Positions 22,320 through 33,084 of a stretch of 64,000 nt of DNA are shown here, one piece after another; positions within the stretch are counted from its first letter, which is position 1; every line of letters begins with the position of its first letter. Origin of the DNA: Pinus tabuliformis (lineage: Eukaryota > Streptophyta > Pinopsida > Pinales > Pinaceae); contig CM062805.1 in the NCBI GenBank assembly GCA_031772625.1, positions 804,479,592 to 804,543,591 on the forward strand, read 5' to 3'. Both the position numbers and the translations under genes were made by a program. The notes beneath the pieces were generated by a model. That model was not told the DNA's origin. It saw only the letters and a program-made list of their open reading frames with translations, and searched no databases.

Positions 22320-25108
22320 TTAGTTCAAATCTTCATCCTTCATTGCTTTTACAGCTTCCCTTACATCCCAAGCCTCTGTGGTAGTGTCCTCTTTGCTGAT
22401 ATGAAACCCTGCTTTCCTGTTCACCTCTTCCCATTGTTCACTGTCATCCTCCTCTGTATTGCCTTCAGTCAACCCTAGCAGTAGTGGTGGGCTGAGTTTA
22501 AGGCCAATCCAGCTGGCCTGGAGGCTTTGCATGGATTTCTTGTAAAGGTCTACCCTTGCCAAAGCTTCCCTCATCTGAATTGGGGTGTGGTATTCTCGGA
22601 TTTTCAAACTGTGTGCCAAGGTATTCCATCTGCATGTACATGCTTGGGCAGCACTTTCTCCTAACAATCTTTCCATGTCTTCAAAATGAGCGATGGCTTG
22701 GGCTTGTTGGTCCATAAATCTCAAGGAAGCTGTGGGATCAGTAGACAACTGTTGGTGTGCTGAGATGAGTGCAACCGGATTCTCTGGTTCTGCTCGAATG
22801 AGCAGTGGCTCGCTCAATTCTCGGTTCATGACCGGTTTTGCTTCAGCTGCTCTTTGATCCTCATGGTTCAACCATGAAGCGAACGCCATCAATTGCATAT
22901 CACCCAAGGAAATATTGGGATCCCAGGAGACTTCATTAGGCAAAGCCAAATTGTGGAGGTAGAACTCTGCTAATTTGGCTTTGTCTTCTGACGAACTAGT
23001 ACTGCACAATTCAGAAAATTGCTGGGGGTTTTGTATCTGAGAAATACCTCTTTGTGCCAAGGTGTTTATTTGGAACTGCAGCCATTGGTCTTTCAAGTAC
23101 AAAGCATAGGATTTTGCAGGTTGTCTGCACCTTATTGCCTCCATGGCCCAACTGGCCATGCACGCCAATTGTGCTTCCTTTTGTTGTAGTTGTTCCTTTA
23201 GAGCTTGCACTTCAATTTGGCCTTGCTGTTCTGCTTCCTGTAGAAGTGTCATTGGCCCCTCAAGACTGGTGGTCAGCTCCTTTTTGCCCTGTTGTTCTTC
23301 TGTGGTGTCTTTGGAGGATGTACCTACCCCTGCCCTTAGCTCCTGTAGCTGCAATCTCAGCTTCTGGTTTTCTTCCTGTAGAAGCACATGTTGGCAATTA
23401 GCCGCATGCTTAGCCATGGCGAATTCACTCCTGACCTCCTTGAGTTGCTCCTATAAGGGACCTATGTCCGCCACACCCTTTGACTTGGCGATCTGCATCC
23501 ATGTGTGGGTACGGACTCTTTCCTCCTCTAATGCGAAAAATAGAGGCACAGTAAATTTCTGCGGTATGATTTTGCCCGCCTCTAAAAAGGTGTAGTATGA
23601 ACTCAGACTAGGCGAAGGGCTAGGTTCTGGTATATGTTCTCTTTCTATCTCTTCAGGTGGCTCTACCTCACCCTGCCTTGGTGGTGATGAGGGTCCTTCT
23701 CCTTCCCTCTTTTCTGTTTCCTGTAGCCGGGCCAGAGTGTCCTGTAGAACATTTTCAGCTTCCTGTAGCCGAGTTTTTTCAGTCAACAGGTCTAACCTTT
23801 CTTGCCATGTATTTTTCTTTGGACTCCCCTTTTCGTAGGTGATTGTTATCCTTGAGGGGGACATTTCCTTGGGAGAAGCAGGGGTATCTTCGATGACAAT
23901 CGGGCTGCTGGACGGGGGCTGTGGCTTGCCCATCTTTATCCTAACACTTCTTCGAGCTTTAAAGTATAGAGGGGTCTCCCTCTTCCTCTTTTCTTTTGGC
24001 TTAGGTGGCGTGCTGAGGCTAGCTAATACAGCTGCTGCCTCCCTTGCCAGAATTTCCACCTTCTTCTCCTTGGGTTTCACCTCTTCAGGGCTTCCTGTAG
24101 AAGCCCTTGTTTTGGTAATTTTCGGGCTTCCTGTAGAAGACCCTTTTGCCAATTTCGGGCTTCCTATAGAAGACCCTTTCTCTGTTTTCGGGCTTCCTGT
24201 AGAAGCCTGTTTCTGCTTTCCTGTAGACACAGGTGTCTCCACCTTGGCTTGCTTTGCTGCCTGAGTTTTGCTTTTTGGTTTGGCTGCAGGTGCTGATGAG
24301 GTACTTGGGCTGACGTGGACCACCTCAGCTTTGTCCGTTCTGCTCTTCAACCTCTTTTCTCTTGCTGACAAGATGGGTGTGTCACCTTCTTCTCTGTCAT
24401 CCTTTTTCTCATGCTTCTTCTTTTGTTCTTTCTTCTGCACTGTGGTCGGGGTCTTCTGGGCTGCTTCTTTCTTCCCCTCGGCCACTGATTCTTTTTCCTC
24501 ACTGCTGGAGGAACCACTTTCTTCCGTGAGCATCCTTATGTCTCCATCTCTTGTTAAATTCCTGAATGATTCCCATGAGAGGGGAACCTTATATGAATGA
24601 AGTGCATCCTCCACAAGAATTTTGATCAACCCATGGTGGGCTACCTGATCTGGTATGCCTTCTTTTAGCTTCGTAGCACACTCAATCAAAGACTGTAGCA
24701 AGAAATAAGGAATGCTCAGTTCTTTTCTACAGGAAGATCAATCCGGTGCCTCAATTCAGTGAGCAACCGAAAGTGATACTCGTACACGATGCTATAACGG
24801 CCTTCACAGGTTATGTATTTCATGATTTGCAGGCTAACTTCGTTCCATGGTGGCAACAGACTTGTTCTTCGCACCCCATTTTTGTCCTCCGAGAATTCCT
24901 CCTCAGGTGGAAAGAATTCTTTCTTGGCCTGCTGGCTCAACTTCCGTTCTTCCTTATCCCATGGCAGACCCATTGGAAGTTCAGTGATTCGACTGATATA
25001 TTGCGGGGTGAGCTTGAGGCTTAGGCCCCTGAAATTCACTGTGGCTAGTGTCTTGGATTTCGGCCTCAGAGCCTGCAAGAATTCTTTGGCCACTTCATCG
25101 TCGTAACC
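22320..25108 (-). pseudogene. ORF3 of Athila-like element 1 (extra 3' gene)
   Basis: The third gene, downstream of pol, in open stretches at 25093-24716, 24701-23451 and 23417-22320, with about two breaks. The N-terminal part (about residues 1-60 of the first stretch) has F-R-G-L-S-L-x-L-T-P-Q-Y-I and a following L-P, resembling the 'putative plant transposon protein' domain (recalled, not searched). Then come S-W-E-S-F-R-N, an acidic Ser/Glu stretch, and a long Lys/Ser/Pro linker with repeated S-T-G-S-P-K made by the 'tcctgtagaa' DNA motif. Two coiled-coil stretches and a helical C-terminal domain follow (Y-A-L-Y-L-K, E-F-Y-L-H-N, I-R-A-E-P-E). No membrane segment or signal peptide is seen, so an envelope role is unlikely. 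The basic linker could carry nuclear signals. Function unknown. Confidence 0.75.
24085..24235 (-). repeat. In-frame repeats S-T-G-S-P-K in ORF3
   Basis: Five copies of 'gcttcctgtagaag' (one with a single change) spaced 28 to 36 bp apart encode S-T-G-S-P followed by a Lys-rich variable stretch. Spacing is a multiple of three within most of the run, so the repeat grew while the frame was under selection. Confidence 0.7.
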
Positions 25109-27289
25109 CTACAGCTTATCACAAAAGGATATCCATTGTGCTCGTGTGAAGAGCTATACCACCCCCTGGTTTTCCCTTAATTTGGTTGAATCAGTGGGTT
25201 CTCGTCTAATAAACCCACCCGGCATGATAACACAGTTTCCTTAACCAGAGGTGGTGATTGTGGAAGGAATTTGGTCTACTGAGGTAGAGCATAGAATTAT
25301 GCTACTGTCATGCACATAATCCACAAAGTTTATCCCGGAGGAACTTAACACCGTTTGACTACCCTGACATCCTGTAGAACGACAGTATAGGCACAACAGA
25401 CAATGATTTCACCAATTTCCTATGACCAGACTGTGGACGACGATTCTACCACCTTTAATAACCAGTTGCATGAAGAGTTCAGGGTTACCTTTTTAATGTG
25501 CCACCTTTTTACGTGAGGCACCCGCTTTCCTGTAGAAACTGCGTTCCTGTAGGATGACAACGTTCCTGTAGAATGACAGCGTTCCTGTAGAATGCAGCGC
25601 GCGATTTTTCGGGATGACTGCAGTCGGTCTGCGCCTTGGGCGTGCTTCACAATCGTTCTGATAGCCAAAGGCTCAGCGTATCGAACTGCAGAGAGATCAG
25701 GATAGCCGCTCGAGTTCAAAACGGTGGTTGATAAATGCATGAGTGCAATCTAGCCGATTAGATTTTGAATTCGGCGGAATCCGTGGCGCGGGGGGTGAGC
25801 TGTCCCCGCCGGACCGTTGGGTGACATCAGCCCATCATTCAACTGCGCGTTCACTTGCTGCCGCACCAATTCCCGCAGATCTGCCGCCGCCTCTTCGGTT
25901 AAACTCGTTCTCTCGACGAGATTGCTCTCACGTGCATGCTGCCCATTCTTTTTGTCATGGCCGCCACCCACACATCCAACTAGACCATTAACTGGCCAAC
26001 GTGGCCGGCCAAATGGCTACACAGCCACTCAACCCATTCACCTTTACACTTAGCAATCAATCAAAGTAACATTCATGCAATCTGATGGAAGGAAGGGTCG
26101 AGACACTTACCTGCGCGGCTGCACACGATGTTTCGGTTCTTTGGACGCTGATGAGTCAATTTACCTGCTGCTGGCGGACTTACACAGGCTCGGAAGTTCA
26201 CGGTTACAGGCTGCCGACGATGGATTTGATTCCTGGCTGCATGCATCCGCGTTCACTATAGATGGCCAGCGCTGTGAAGAGTATACACTCTAGCGGGCTC
26301 AACTGTTACAGGACTCCCATGGGATGTCTGGTAACAGTTCTTCCTCCTTGGGTGCATGCTGCTCGACGATGGATGGCCTCCCGATCACGCTCTCAGGGCT
26401 TCTGGATGACTGAGATGGATATGGTATGAGATCTCCAGCATTTTTTTGCTTACAATTTGCTTTTCCTTGAGAACTCATTGAGCTGCTTTGCTAGTGCAGG
26501 TAACTTTGTTGCATGGCGACAAGGATGGTGGAACAAGATCACAACAATGTGCAAGAGTGACAACAGTGGCTTGCATGCGTCCAAACCGATCCTTAGCTGT
26601 TAGATCTCTTCATGAAATGAATTCTGGGCCGTTCTGGGCTTCTACAGGAAGTTTCCTGTAGAAATACAGAGCTTCCTGTAGAAAGGCTACGTTTCCTGTA
26701 GAGAATCTGCACCTTCCTGTAGAAAATCTGCATCTTCCTGTAGAAAATCTGCGTCTTCCTGTAGAAGACTCAAGCTGTAATAAAATTTCACATACCTTGG
26801 AGAAAACGAGTATTCTTGGAGGGGGGTGCTGGTGAGGTGTCCTGACTGCATGATGAGGACCCTTGGCTTTGAGTTGAGAGGCTTCCTCTCCTCCATAGAA
26901 CACCTGCATGCAATTTTACATAATGAATCTGCTGACCTTGTTTTTTTCCTTTTCTCTTTTTCTTTTTCTTTTTTCTTTTTCTTTTTTCTATTTTTTCCTT
27001 TTTTTTTTTTGAAAGATAACAGGGGCGCCTCAATGAGGTTTTCACCCTTGCCATCTGCCCTGAGTGCCTCGGAGAGGTTTTCACTCAAGGATCTTTTCAA
27101 ATCTTTATCTTTTTTTTTTTTTTTTGAAAAGACAATAGGGGCGCCTCAATGAGGTTTTCACCCCTACCACCTGCCTTGGGCGCCTCAGAAAGGTTTTCAC
27201 CCAAGGATCTTTATTATTTCCTTATTATTTTTCTTTTTTCTCTTCTCTTTTTTTTTTAGATTTTTTTTTTCTTTTTTTTTTTAGATCTT
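25109..27289 (-). repeat. Repeat-rich spacer between pol and ORF3 of Athila-like element 1
   Basis: No gene is recognised. It contains about 13 of the 'tcctgtagaa' words, with dense runs at 25528-25595 (spacing about 20 bp) and 26637-26770 (spacing about 19-21 bp). It also contains a tandem duplication and a long pyrimidine tract on the plus strand. Frames on either strand here are translated repeats. Confidence 0.8.
26637..26770. repeat. 'cttcctgtagaa' minisatellite
   Basis: Six copies of 'ttcctgtagaa', plus one reversed copy at the start ('cttctacaggaag'), separated by 8-10 bp such as 'aatctgc'. The period is about 19-21 bp. Confidence 0.85.
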
Positions 27290-27290
27290 T
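26938..27290. repeat. Pyrimidine tract and 115-bp tandem duplication
   Basis: The plus strand is almost all T and C at 26938-27010, 27105-27125 and 27215-27288. Two copies of a unit start in the T runs and contain 'aggggcgcctcaatgaggtt', 'ttcaccc' and 'aaggatc' (about 27000-27100 and 27112-27215). On the coding strand this is a purine tract. Confidence 0.8.
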
Positions 27291-30200
27291 CAGGGTATGC
27301 CCAAAACAGGGGCAGAACCCTTCTCTATGACCAACACTGCCTTCTCCATAGTTTTGATGAACTCTTGTCTTGAGAGAGGCTTCCTGTAGATCTTCAATCG
27401 ATGCCCATTGACAAGCATGGGGATGGCTTCCTTATCAATGGTCCGAATAAGAACAGATCCATTGTCATGACATTTTTCCACTGAATATGGCCCTAGCCAT
27501 CTGGTTCTCAGCTTCCCCTTGAAATCTTTGTATCTAGAGTCATACAAAAAAGCCCAATCTCCCGGCTGAAATTGCTTGTCTTGGAGATGTTGGTCATGCC
27601 ACACCTTTCTCTGAAGTTGAACCACTTCCGAGTGAAGGAGGGCATGCATTCGGTGCTCATCCAGTCCATTCAGCTGCAATAACCTTTCTTGTTGTGCATG
27701 GCTGAGATCTAGGTCCAGCTGAGCTGCCATCCTCAAAGTGTTGTATTAAAACTCAATGGATAGCAAAGATTTCTTCCCATAGACCAGCTCATAAGGTGTG
27801 AAGCCGGTGGTGGTCTTCCAAGTGGTGTTGTAAGCCCATGTGGCTTCAACCAGGCGATCTGCCCAGTCCTTTCTACTGCTGCTCACCACCTTAAGTCAAG
27901 ATCCCTTCTAATGCTCTATTGGTGACTTCCACCTGCCCATTTGCTTGAGGGTGATAGGGGGTGGAAGTCCTATGCTTGATCTTGTGATGATTCTAGTAGA
28001 TCTTCAACCAGGTTGGATGTGAACTGGCTCCCTTGATCGGTGACCAGCTCTCTTGGATAGCCAAACTTATAGAAGATGTTTTCCCTTAGGAACTCAGCCA
28101 CCTTTTCTTTTGTTGCTGCTTTGATTGCTTTAGTCTCTGCCCACTTTGTCAAGTAGTCAGTACACACAATGATGTAAGACCTTTGCCTCGAAGGAGGGTT
28201 GATTGGGCCCACAAAGTCCATACCCCACTTCTCAAATGGCTCAAGAGTCACTTGAGGTTGGAGAGGCATCTCATCCCTTTGGGTCGGTTTCCCCATTCTT
28301 TGGCATTGGTCACACTGGCTGACATATCTTCTGACATCTTGATGAAGTGTGGGCCAATAGTAGCCTGCCTGTAGGATTTTGAAGGCAGTTCTCCTTGCTG
28401 CAAAATGTCCTCCACAAGGCCCATCATGAAAAGTGAGGAGGATATCAAAGACTTCCTCCTCCCTTACACAACGCCTTAAGATCTGATCGGGGCCAAGCTT
28501 GAACAGATTGCCCCCGATCCAAGTAAATGAGGCACTTTTTCTGATGATTCTGCTCTTCTCTCTTGAAGATAGGTGCGGAGGGAACTGTGTTGAAACAAGG
28601 TAGTTTGCTATATCAGCAAACCATGGAGAGAGTACTGAAATAGCAAAAAGATGTTCATCGGGCATCTGTTCATCCACTGTTCCATCCTCATCTGCAGACA
28701 AATCCAATCTAGATAAAAAGTCAGCAACAACATTTTCTCTACCTGGTTTGTCAACAATGCTCAAATCAAACTGTTGCAATAAAAGTAACCATCTAATAAT
28801 ACGAGCATTCACATCTGGTTTATTCATTAAATATCTAATTGCAGCATGGTCTGTATGTACAAAGGTTTGATAGCTAGTAATATAATGTCGGAACTTGTTC
28901 AGTGCATGGACCACAGCCAAGAATTCTTTCTCGGTTACAGTGTAATTCAACTCAGCTTTGGACAAGTTTTTGCTAACAAAGTAAATGGCATATGGAATTT
29001 TTTGCTCAACTTGTCCTAAAGCTGCACCTATGGCTTTGTTCGAGGCATCAGTGTGGATGTGGAAAGGTAGGGCCCAGTTTGGACCTCTCAGTATTGGGGT
29101 TGACACCAACTTGTCCTTTAATTCATTTAAAGCCCTCTGACAATCGTCAGTCCATTTAAACTCCACATCTTTTGCCAACAGGCCAAACAATGGTGAGGCT
29201 AGCTTGCTGAAGTCTTTAATGAATCTCCGGTAATATCCTGCTAATCCCAAGAAACTCCGGACATCCCTTACCTTTTGAGGAGGTGGAACCTTTTTGATGA
29301 GAGCAATTTTGTTAGGATCCACCTGTAACCCTTGGCAAGAAATGGTATGGCCTAGCACGGTCCCTTCAGTCATTAGGAATTCACATTTTTCAGGACTAAG
29401 GGACAAGTTCATCTCAATGCATTTGGTTAGGACTTTTCCCAGATTGGACAATGCTTCCTGGAAGTTGGCCCCATAAGGAGTAAAGTCATCCATATAGATT
29501 TCCACTGCATCATGGACCAGCTCCGAGAAGATGCTCAAGACAGCTCTCTGGAAGGTAGCAGGAGCATTGCATAGCCCAAAGGGAAGAACTCGGTAGGCAA
29601 AGGTACCCCAAGGACAAGTGAAGGTGGTCTTATCTTGGTCTTCCGGGCTGATTTGGATTTGGTTGTACCTGCTAAACCCATCCAGGAAAGAGAAGAACTT
29701 CTTTCCTGCCAGTCCATCCAACACTTGATCTATGAAAGGTAGAGGGAAATGGTCTTTCTTGGTAGCTTTGTTCAGTTCTCGGTAGTCCACACAGATTCTC
29801 CATTTCCCATTTTTCTTGGGAACCAACACCAGAGGGGACACCCATTCACTATCTGAGATGGGGTAGATGAATCTGGCATCCAATAGTTTTTGCAATTCTT
29901 CCTTGACGATGTCCTTAATGGCTGGATTTATTCTCCTCTGAGGCTGCCTAATCGGTTTACAATCCTCTTTGATGTATATATGATGGGTATAGACCGAAGG
30001 ATGGACTCCTTTCATCTCCTTATAGCTCCAAGCAAAAGCATCTAGGTGGCTGGCCAACAGGCTACACAGCTCCTTTTCCTGGGAAGGAGATAGGGAGGAG
30101 TTGATCTTCAATGCTCTCTCAGGGCCGAACTCCACATTCTTGACTCTGGGAGTAACAGGGTTGGTTGTACAAAGATCCACTAAGGTGCTAGCTTGGGCAT

Positions 30201-30327
30201 CCTCCACCAATTTCTCTAAGGGTAGTGCACTGGAAGGTGGATTCTGGATCAAGGTTTCGATCAAGTCATCCTCGGTTGGGGGGTCTCTTCTAGTGGTATC
30301 TAAGGTGCACAGAGGTGCTGAGTACAC
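27290..30327 (-). pseudogene. pol of Athila-like element 1 (RT, RNase H, integrase)
   Basis: Polymerase part of the polyprotein. The main open stretch (30327-27970) carries reverse transcriptase with W-V-S-P-L-V-L-V-P-K-K, F-S-R-Y-N-Q-I and the catalytic Y-M-D-D-F. RNase H has T-D-A-S-N-K-A-I-G. The integrase zinc finger shows G-G-H-F with C-D-Q-C-Q-R, and the integrase core D-F-V-G-P with T-D-Q-G-S-Q-F. A second stretch (27736-27290) is the integrase C-terminal part with W-L-G-P-Y and G-H-R-L-K-I-Y. Lengths are normal for the family, with about two breaks near the integrase end. It lies directly after gag-protease on the same strand, as expected for expression as one polyprotein. Confidence 0.93.
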
Positions 30328-30333
30328 CTCGCC

Positions 30334-32667
30334 TTACTCTCCTTCTTCCAACCAGAGTGGTAAGTCATGCTCTAAGGAGGGTTGGGCAGGAGGGTATAGG
30401 ACTAGCTGCTTGGACATGGGACCATTTTTGATGGTCATGTTTCCTGCACGACAACTTATGTAAGCATCTGCAGTAGCTAACCAAGGCCTTCCCAAAATGA
30501 GAGGATATCCAGTAAGCTTTGCCTTTGGTTGCAGAACCAGGAAGTCTGCAAGGTATTCCCAAGAGTCAATAGAGACCAATACATCCTCCACAATCCCTTC
30601 GGGAGTCACAGTGGAGCGATCTGTTAGTTGCAGTACTGTCGAGGTCTTCCTCAAGGAACCCTGAAGATTGAGTTTGAGCATGGTATCCCTGGTCATCACA
30701 TTAATGGCAGCCCCCAGATCAATCAAGGTGTGAGGTATGATGGTGCCATTGATGTGGACATCTACTACAGGACTTCCAGGATCTAGGTACTTTGGGCAGA
30801 TGACTTGTCCTAGCATAAGGTCAGACAGTTGTCCTATGACATTAATGGTTGAAGCATCTTTCTTCCGCCTGCCTGGGTGTTTGAAGCACTTTTCCTTAAC
30901 CAGTTTTTTATATATTGGCACGTCCTTGATGGCTTGGAGAAGTGGTATTTTCACACACAACTGCTTGAGCTCACCCAGAAGCTCATCCTCCTCTGGGCTG
31001 GGTAGTGTGGTGGCTGTTAGTCTCTCAGGAAAGGGTGGAATAGCCTTTGGTTCACTTTCCTGTTTATCTTCCTCATCCTCTGGGGGAGGAGGTTGGCGAT
31101 CTGGAAGAGTCTTTCCAGATCGAAGATTGATCTCCTGGATCTCCATAGCATAGGTAGGGCATGAGGTTTCCCCAATGTATACCTGCTGAGCCTGTCTGTT
31201 GTTGGGGTTCGGGTTCGGTTGAGCAGGCATTTGAGGTTGCCTTGGAGGAGCAGGAGGTAAAGGCTGAGGTTGAACTGGTGGTGGAGGCAAAATGGCAGGA
31301 GGAGTGTTGTATTGGGGCCTCCACCCCGACTGAGGTGCATTCCACTGAGGCTGTGGCTGGGCATGGGAATGATATGAATGAGAAGTAGGTTGAGTAGGGT
31401 ACTGAGGTGGATAAGACCATGGAGGAGGCATGGACCAAGAAGGATGAGCAGGGGGACCCCAGGAAGGCATAGGAGTCGATTGGTTGGGGCTGTAATAAGA
31501 TTGAGGTGCCCCTTGCATCCCCTGCTGATAGGGTCTAGATCCTTGTGGCCTCCTTTGGTTGATGAAATAGAGAGGTTCAGTGGGAGCTTCTGTCCCTTGG
31601 TACATGGCTTTAAACCCAGGTAAGGTTGGACACTGATTTGTGGGATGGTCCTCCTCACAAACGAAACACACTTCAATCGAATGCAATGGGCATTCGTTCT
31701 TAGGGTGTCTGCTTGTGCACCTAGGGCAGAAGACAGCCAAGGCTCTCTCAGCTTCTTCTTTCTTCTGCTGGATCCTGAATGTGTCCAGCTGCATGGAAAT
31801 GGTCTGTCTCACCTCACTCTTGAGATCTTCTAATTGATTTGCAAGCTCATGTTTGGAGAAAGGGACACTAGTTGAGAGGAGGTTTCCTCTACCTCGTTTC
31901 CGAGCTGCCCTGGAGTGGTTTCTAAACACAGTCTTGATGTCCTCATAAGGCAGTTGGTAAATGTCCCCCCCAGCTAACATGTGAAGGGTATCTAAGAGGT
32001 CTTCAGGGATTCCTCGGAGCAGGACCAACTTGAGGGATTCAGGGTCAAGTGTGCACCTGGCCCGCTTATAGCTAAGTTGGAACCTCTCCTCATAATCCTC
32101 TAGGGACTCATCATTTCCCATGGTCATCCGAAAGATTTCTCCCTTGGTTTCCTTGGACCTACAGTAATCCATGTACTTGGTATTGAAAGCTTGCTGCATC
32201 TGAGCCCAAGTGGTGATACTATTCCCGGGTAATCCCATGAACCAGCGCAATGCTGCATCCTTAAGAGTTGAAGGGAAGAGTTTCAGCTTTTGCTCATCTT
32301 CAGTATAGTCATAGGTTCTACAAAGGACATCAAACTCAAACAGGAAGGTATCAGGATCTTCAGTAGTAAGTCCATGGAAGTGAGGTAAGGCGGAGGGGCT
32401 AATGTTCTTCATTTTCATCTCTCCATTGGTCTCTCGGATGGGGAAGGCACCTTCTATTCTCTCATCTTCTCTTCGATTGTCAGCCATAGCTTCAGATGGA
32501 GTGGTCTCTAACTCTTCTTCTTCTATAGGATCTTTGTCTATCTCAGGATGTTCACCTATAGGTTCTTCTGGGTCACTGTCACCAAAGAAGAGAGAAGGGT
32601 GATTCAGTGATGTGGTGGGGGTGTTGGGTAGGAATTTGCCTGATTTATCTCGGTTCCTACGAGGCAT
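30334..32667 (-). CDS. gag-protease of Athila-like element 1
   Basis: A 777-codon open frame. The retrotransposon gag domain (about residues 90-235) has A-L-R-W-F, W-A-Q-M-x-x-A-F and Y-E-E-R-F. Two zinc-knuckle-like clusters follow (C-P-R-C-x4-H-x4-C and C-F-V-C-x4-H-x4-C, about residues 310-355). Next comes a long Pro/Gln/Trp-rich linker (about 360-480), then the aspartic protease with L-I-D-L-G-A-A-I-N-V-M (about 660-680), the form typical of Athila/Tat, where D-L-G-A replaces D-S-G-A. The start is the first Met after the leader. It would build the capsid and release the proteins of the element. The frame looks whole. Confidence 0.92.
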   Translation of the reverse strand: MPRRNRDKSGKFLPNTPTTSLNHPSLFFGDSDPEEPIGEHPEIDKDPIEEEELETTPSEAMADNRREDERIEGAFPIRETNGEMKMKNISPSALPHFHGLTTEDPDTFLFEFDVLCRTYDYTEDEQKLKLFPSTLKDAALRWFMGLPGNSITTWAQMQQAFNTKYMDYCRSKETKGEIFRMTMGNDESLEDYEERFQLSYKRARCTLDPESLKLVLLRGIPEDLLDTLHMLAGGDIYQLPYEDIKTVFRNHSRAARKRGRGNLLSTSVPFSKHELANQLEDLKSEVRQTISMQLDTFRIQQKKEEAERALAVFCPRCTSRHPKNECPLHSIEVCFVCEEDHPTNQCPTLPGFKAMYQGTEAPTEPLYFINQRRPQGSRPYQQGMQGAPQSYYSPNQSTPMPSWGPPAHPSWSMPPPWSYPPQYPTQPTSHSYHSHAQPQPQWNAPQSGWRPQYNTPPAILPPPPVQPQPLPPAPPRQPQMPAQPNPNPNNRQAQQVYIGETSCPTYAMEIQEINLRSGKTLPDRQPPPPEDEEDKQESEPKAIPPFPERLTATTLPSPEEDELLGELKQLCVKIPLLQAIKDVPIYKKLVKEKCFKHPGRRKKDASTINVIGQLSDLMLGQVICPKYLDPGSPVVDVHINGTIIPHTLIDLGAAINVMTRDTMLKLNLQGSLRKTSTVLQLTDRSTVTPEGIVEDVLVSIDSWEYLADFLVLQPKAKLTGYPLILGRPWLATADAYISCRAGNMTIKNGPMSKQLVLYPPAQPSLEHDLPLWLEEGE

Positions 32668-32779
32668 GAAATGGAAAAGACTTTCTTTTTCTTTTGATTG
32701 CTTTTGCTTTTTTTCTTTGGTACCTGCAAAACTGAAACAGATTGATCTACAACTAACTATAAAAGATGCAGAATTAAAC

Positions 32780-32990
32780 TGAAAGCAGGAAAGAACTAAT
32801 CTACTTTGCTCAAATGAAATTGCAGGAATGAAAATGCTAGTCTATGCTTGCAGAAATGAAAACACTAGTCTACGCTTGCAGAAATGAAATGCTAATCTAT
32901 GAAAGCAGGAAATGCTAATCTATGAAAGCAAGAAATGCTAATCTATGAAAGCAGGAAATGTCTATGCTACTTTTGCAGAATGGAAATGAA
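32780..32990 (-). repeat. Leader minisatellite of Athila-like element 1
   Basis: Words of about 22-33 bp, 'atgctaatctatgaaagcagga' and the related 'tagtctacgcttgcagaaatgaaa', recur about seven times between the primer site and gag. 'ctaatctactttgc' is shared with the LTR. Confidence 0.75.
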
Positions 32991-33060
32991 ATAAACTACT
33001 TAGCAGAAGGCAAGAGTAAGAAAATAGAAGAAAAGCAACAATTACTAATACTCTGACGCT

Positions 33061-33078
33061 TCCCCGGCAACGGCGCCA
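33061..33078 (-). other. Primer-binding site, Asp-tRNA type
   Basis: The plus strand reads 'tccccggcaacggcgcca', identical to the 3' end of plant Asp-tRNA including CCA. The minus strand is therefore the complementary primer site, six bases after the 5' LTR. This site is characteristic of Athila and related Gypsy elements. Confidence 0.93.
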
Positions 33079-33084
33079 AAAAGA

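Noticed and set aside
23054-24600. Plus-strand frames of 110-150 codons
   Set aside because: They are shadows of ORF3 on the minus strand, which shows coiled coils, domain order and homology to the other copies.
26637-26770. CRISPR-like array of short repeats with similar-length spacers
   Set aside because: Repeats are only 11 bp, spacers are related to one another, and the context is a plant retrotransposon.
26826-27152. Phe-rich plus-strand frame and Lys-rich minus-strand frames
   Set aside because: They are products of the pyrimidine tract and the tandem duplication, not genes.
33061-33078. End of an Asp-tRNA gene
   Set aside because: Only the last 18 bases including CCA match, at the exact primer-site position beside an LTR; nuclear plant tRNA genes do not encode CCA.
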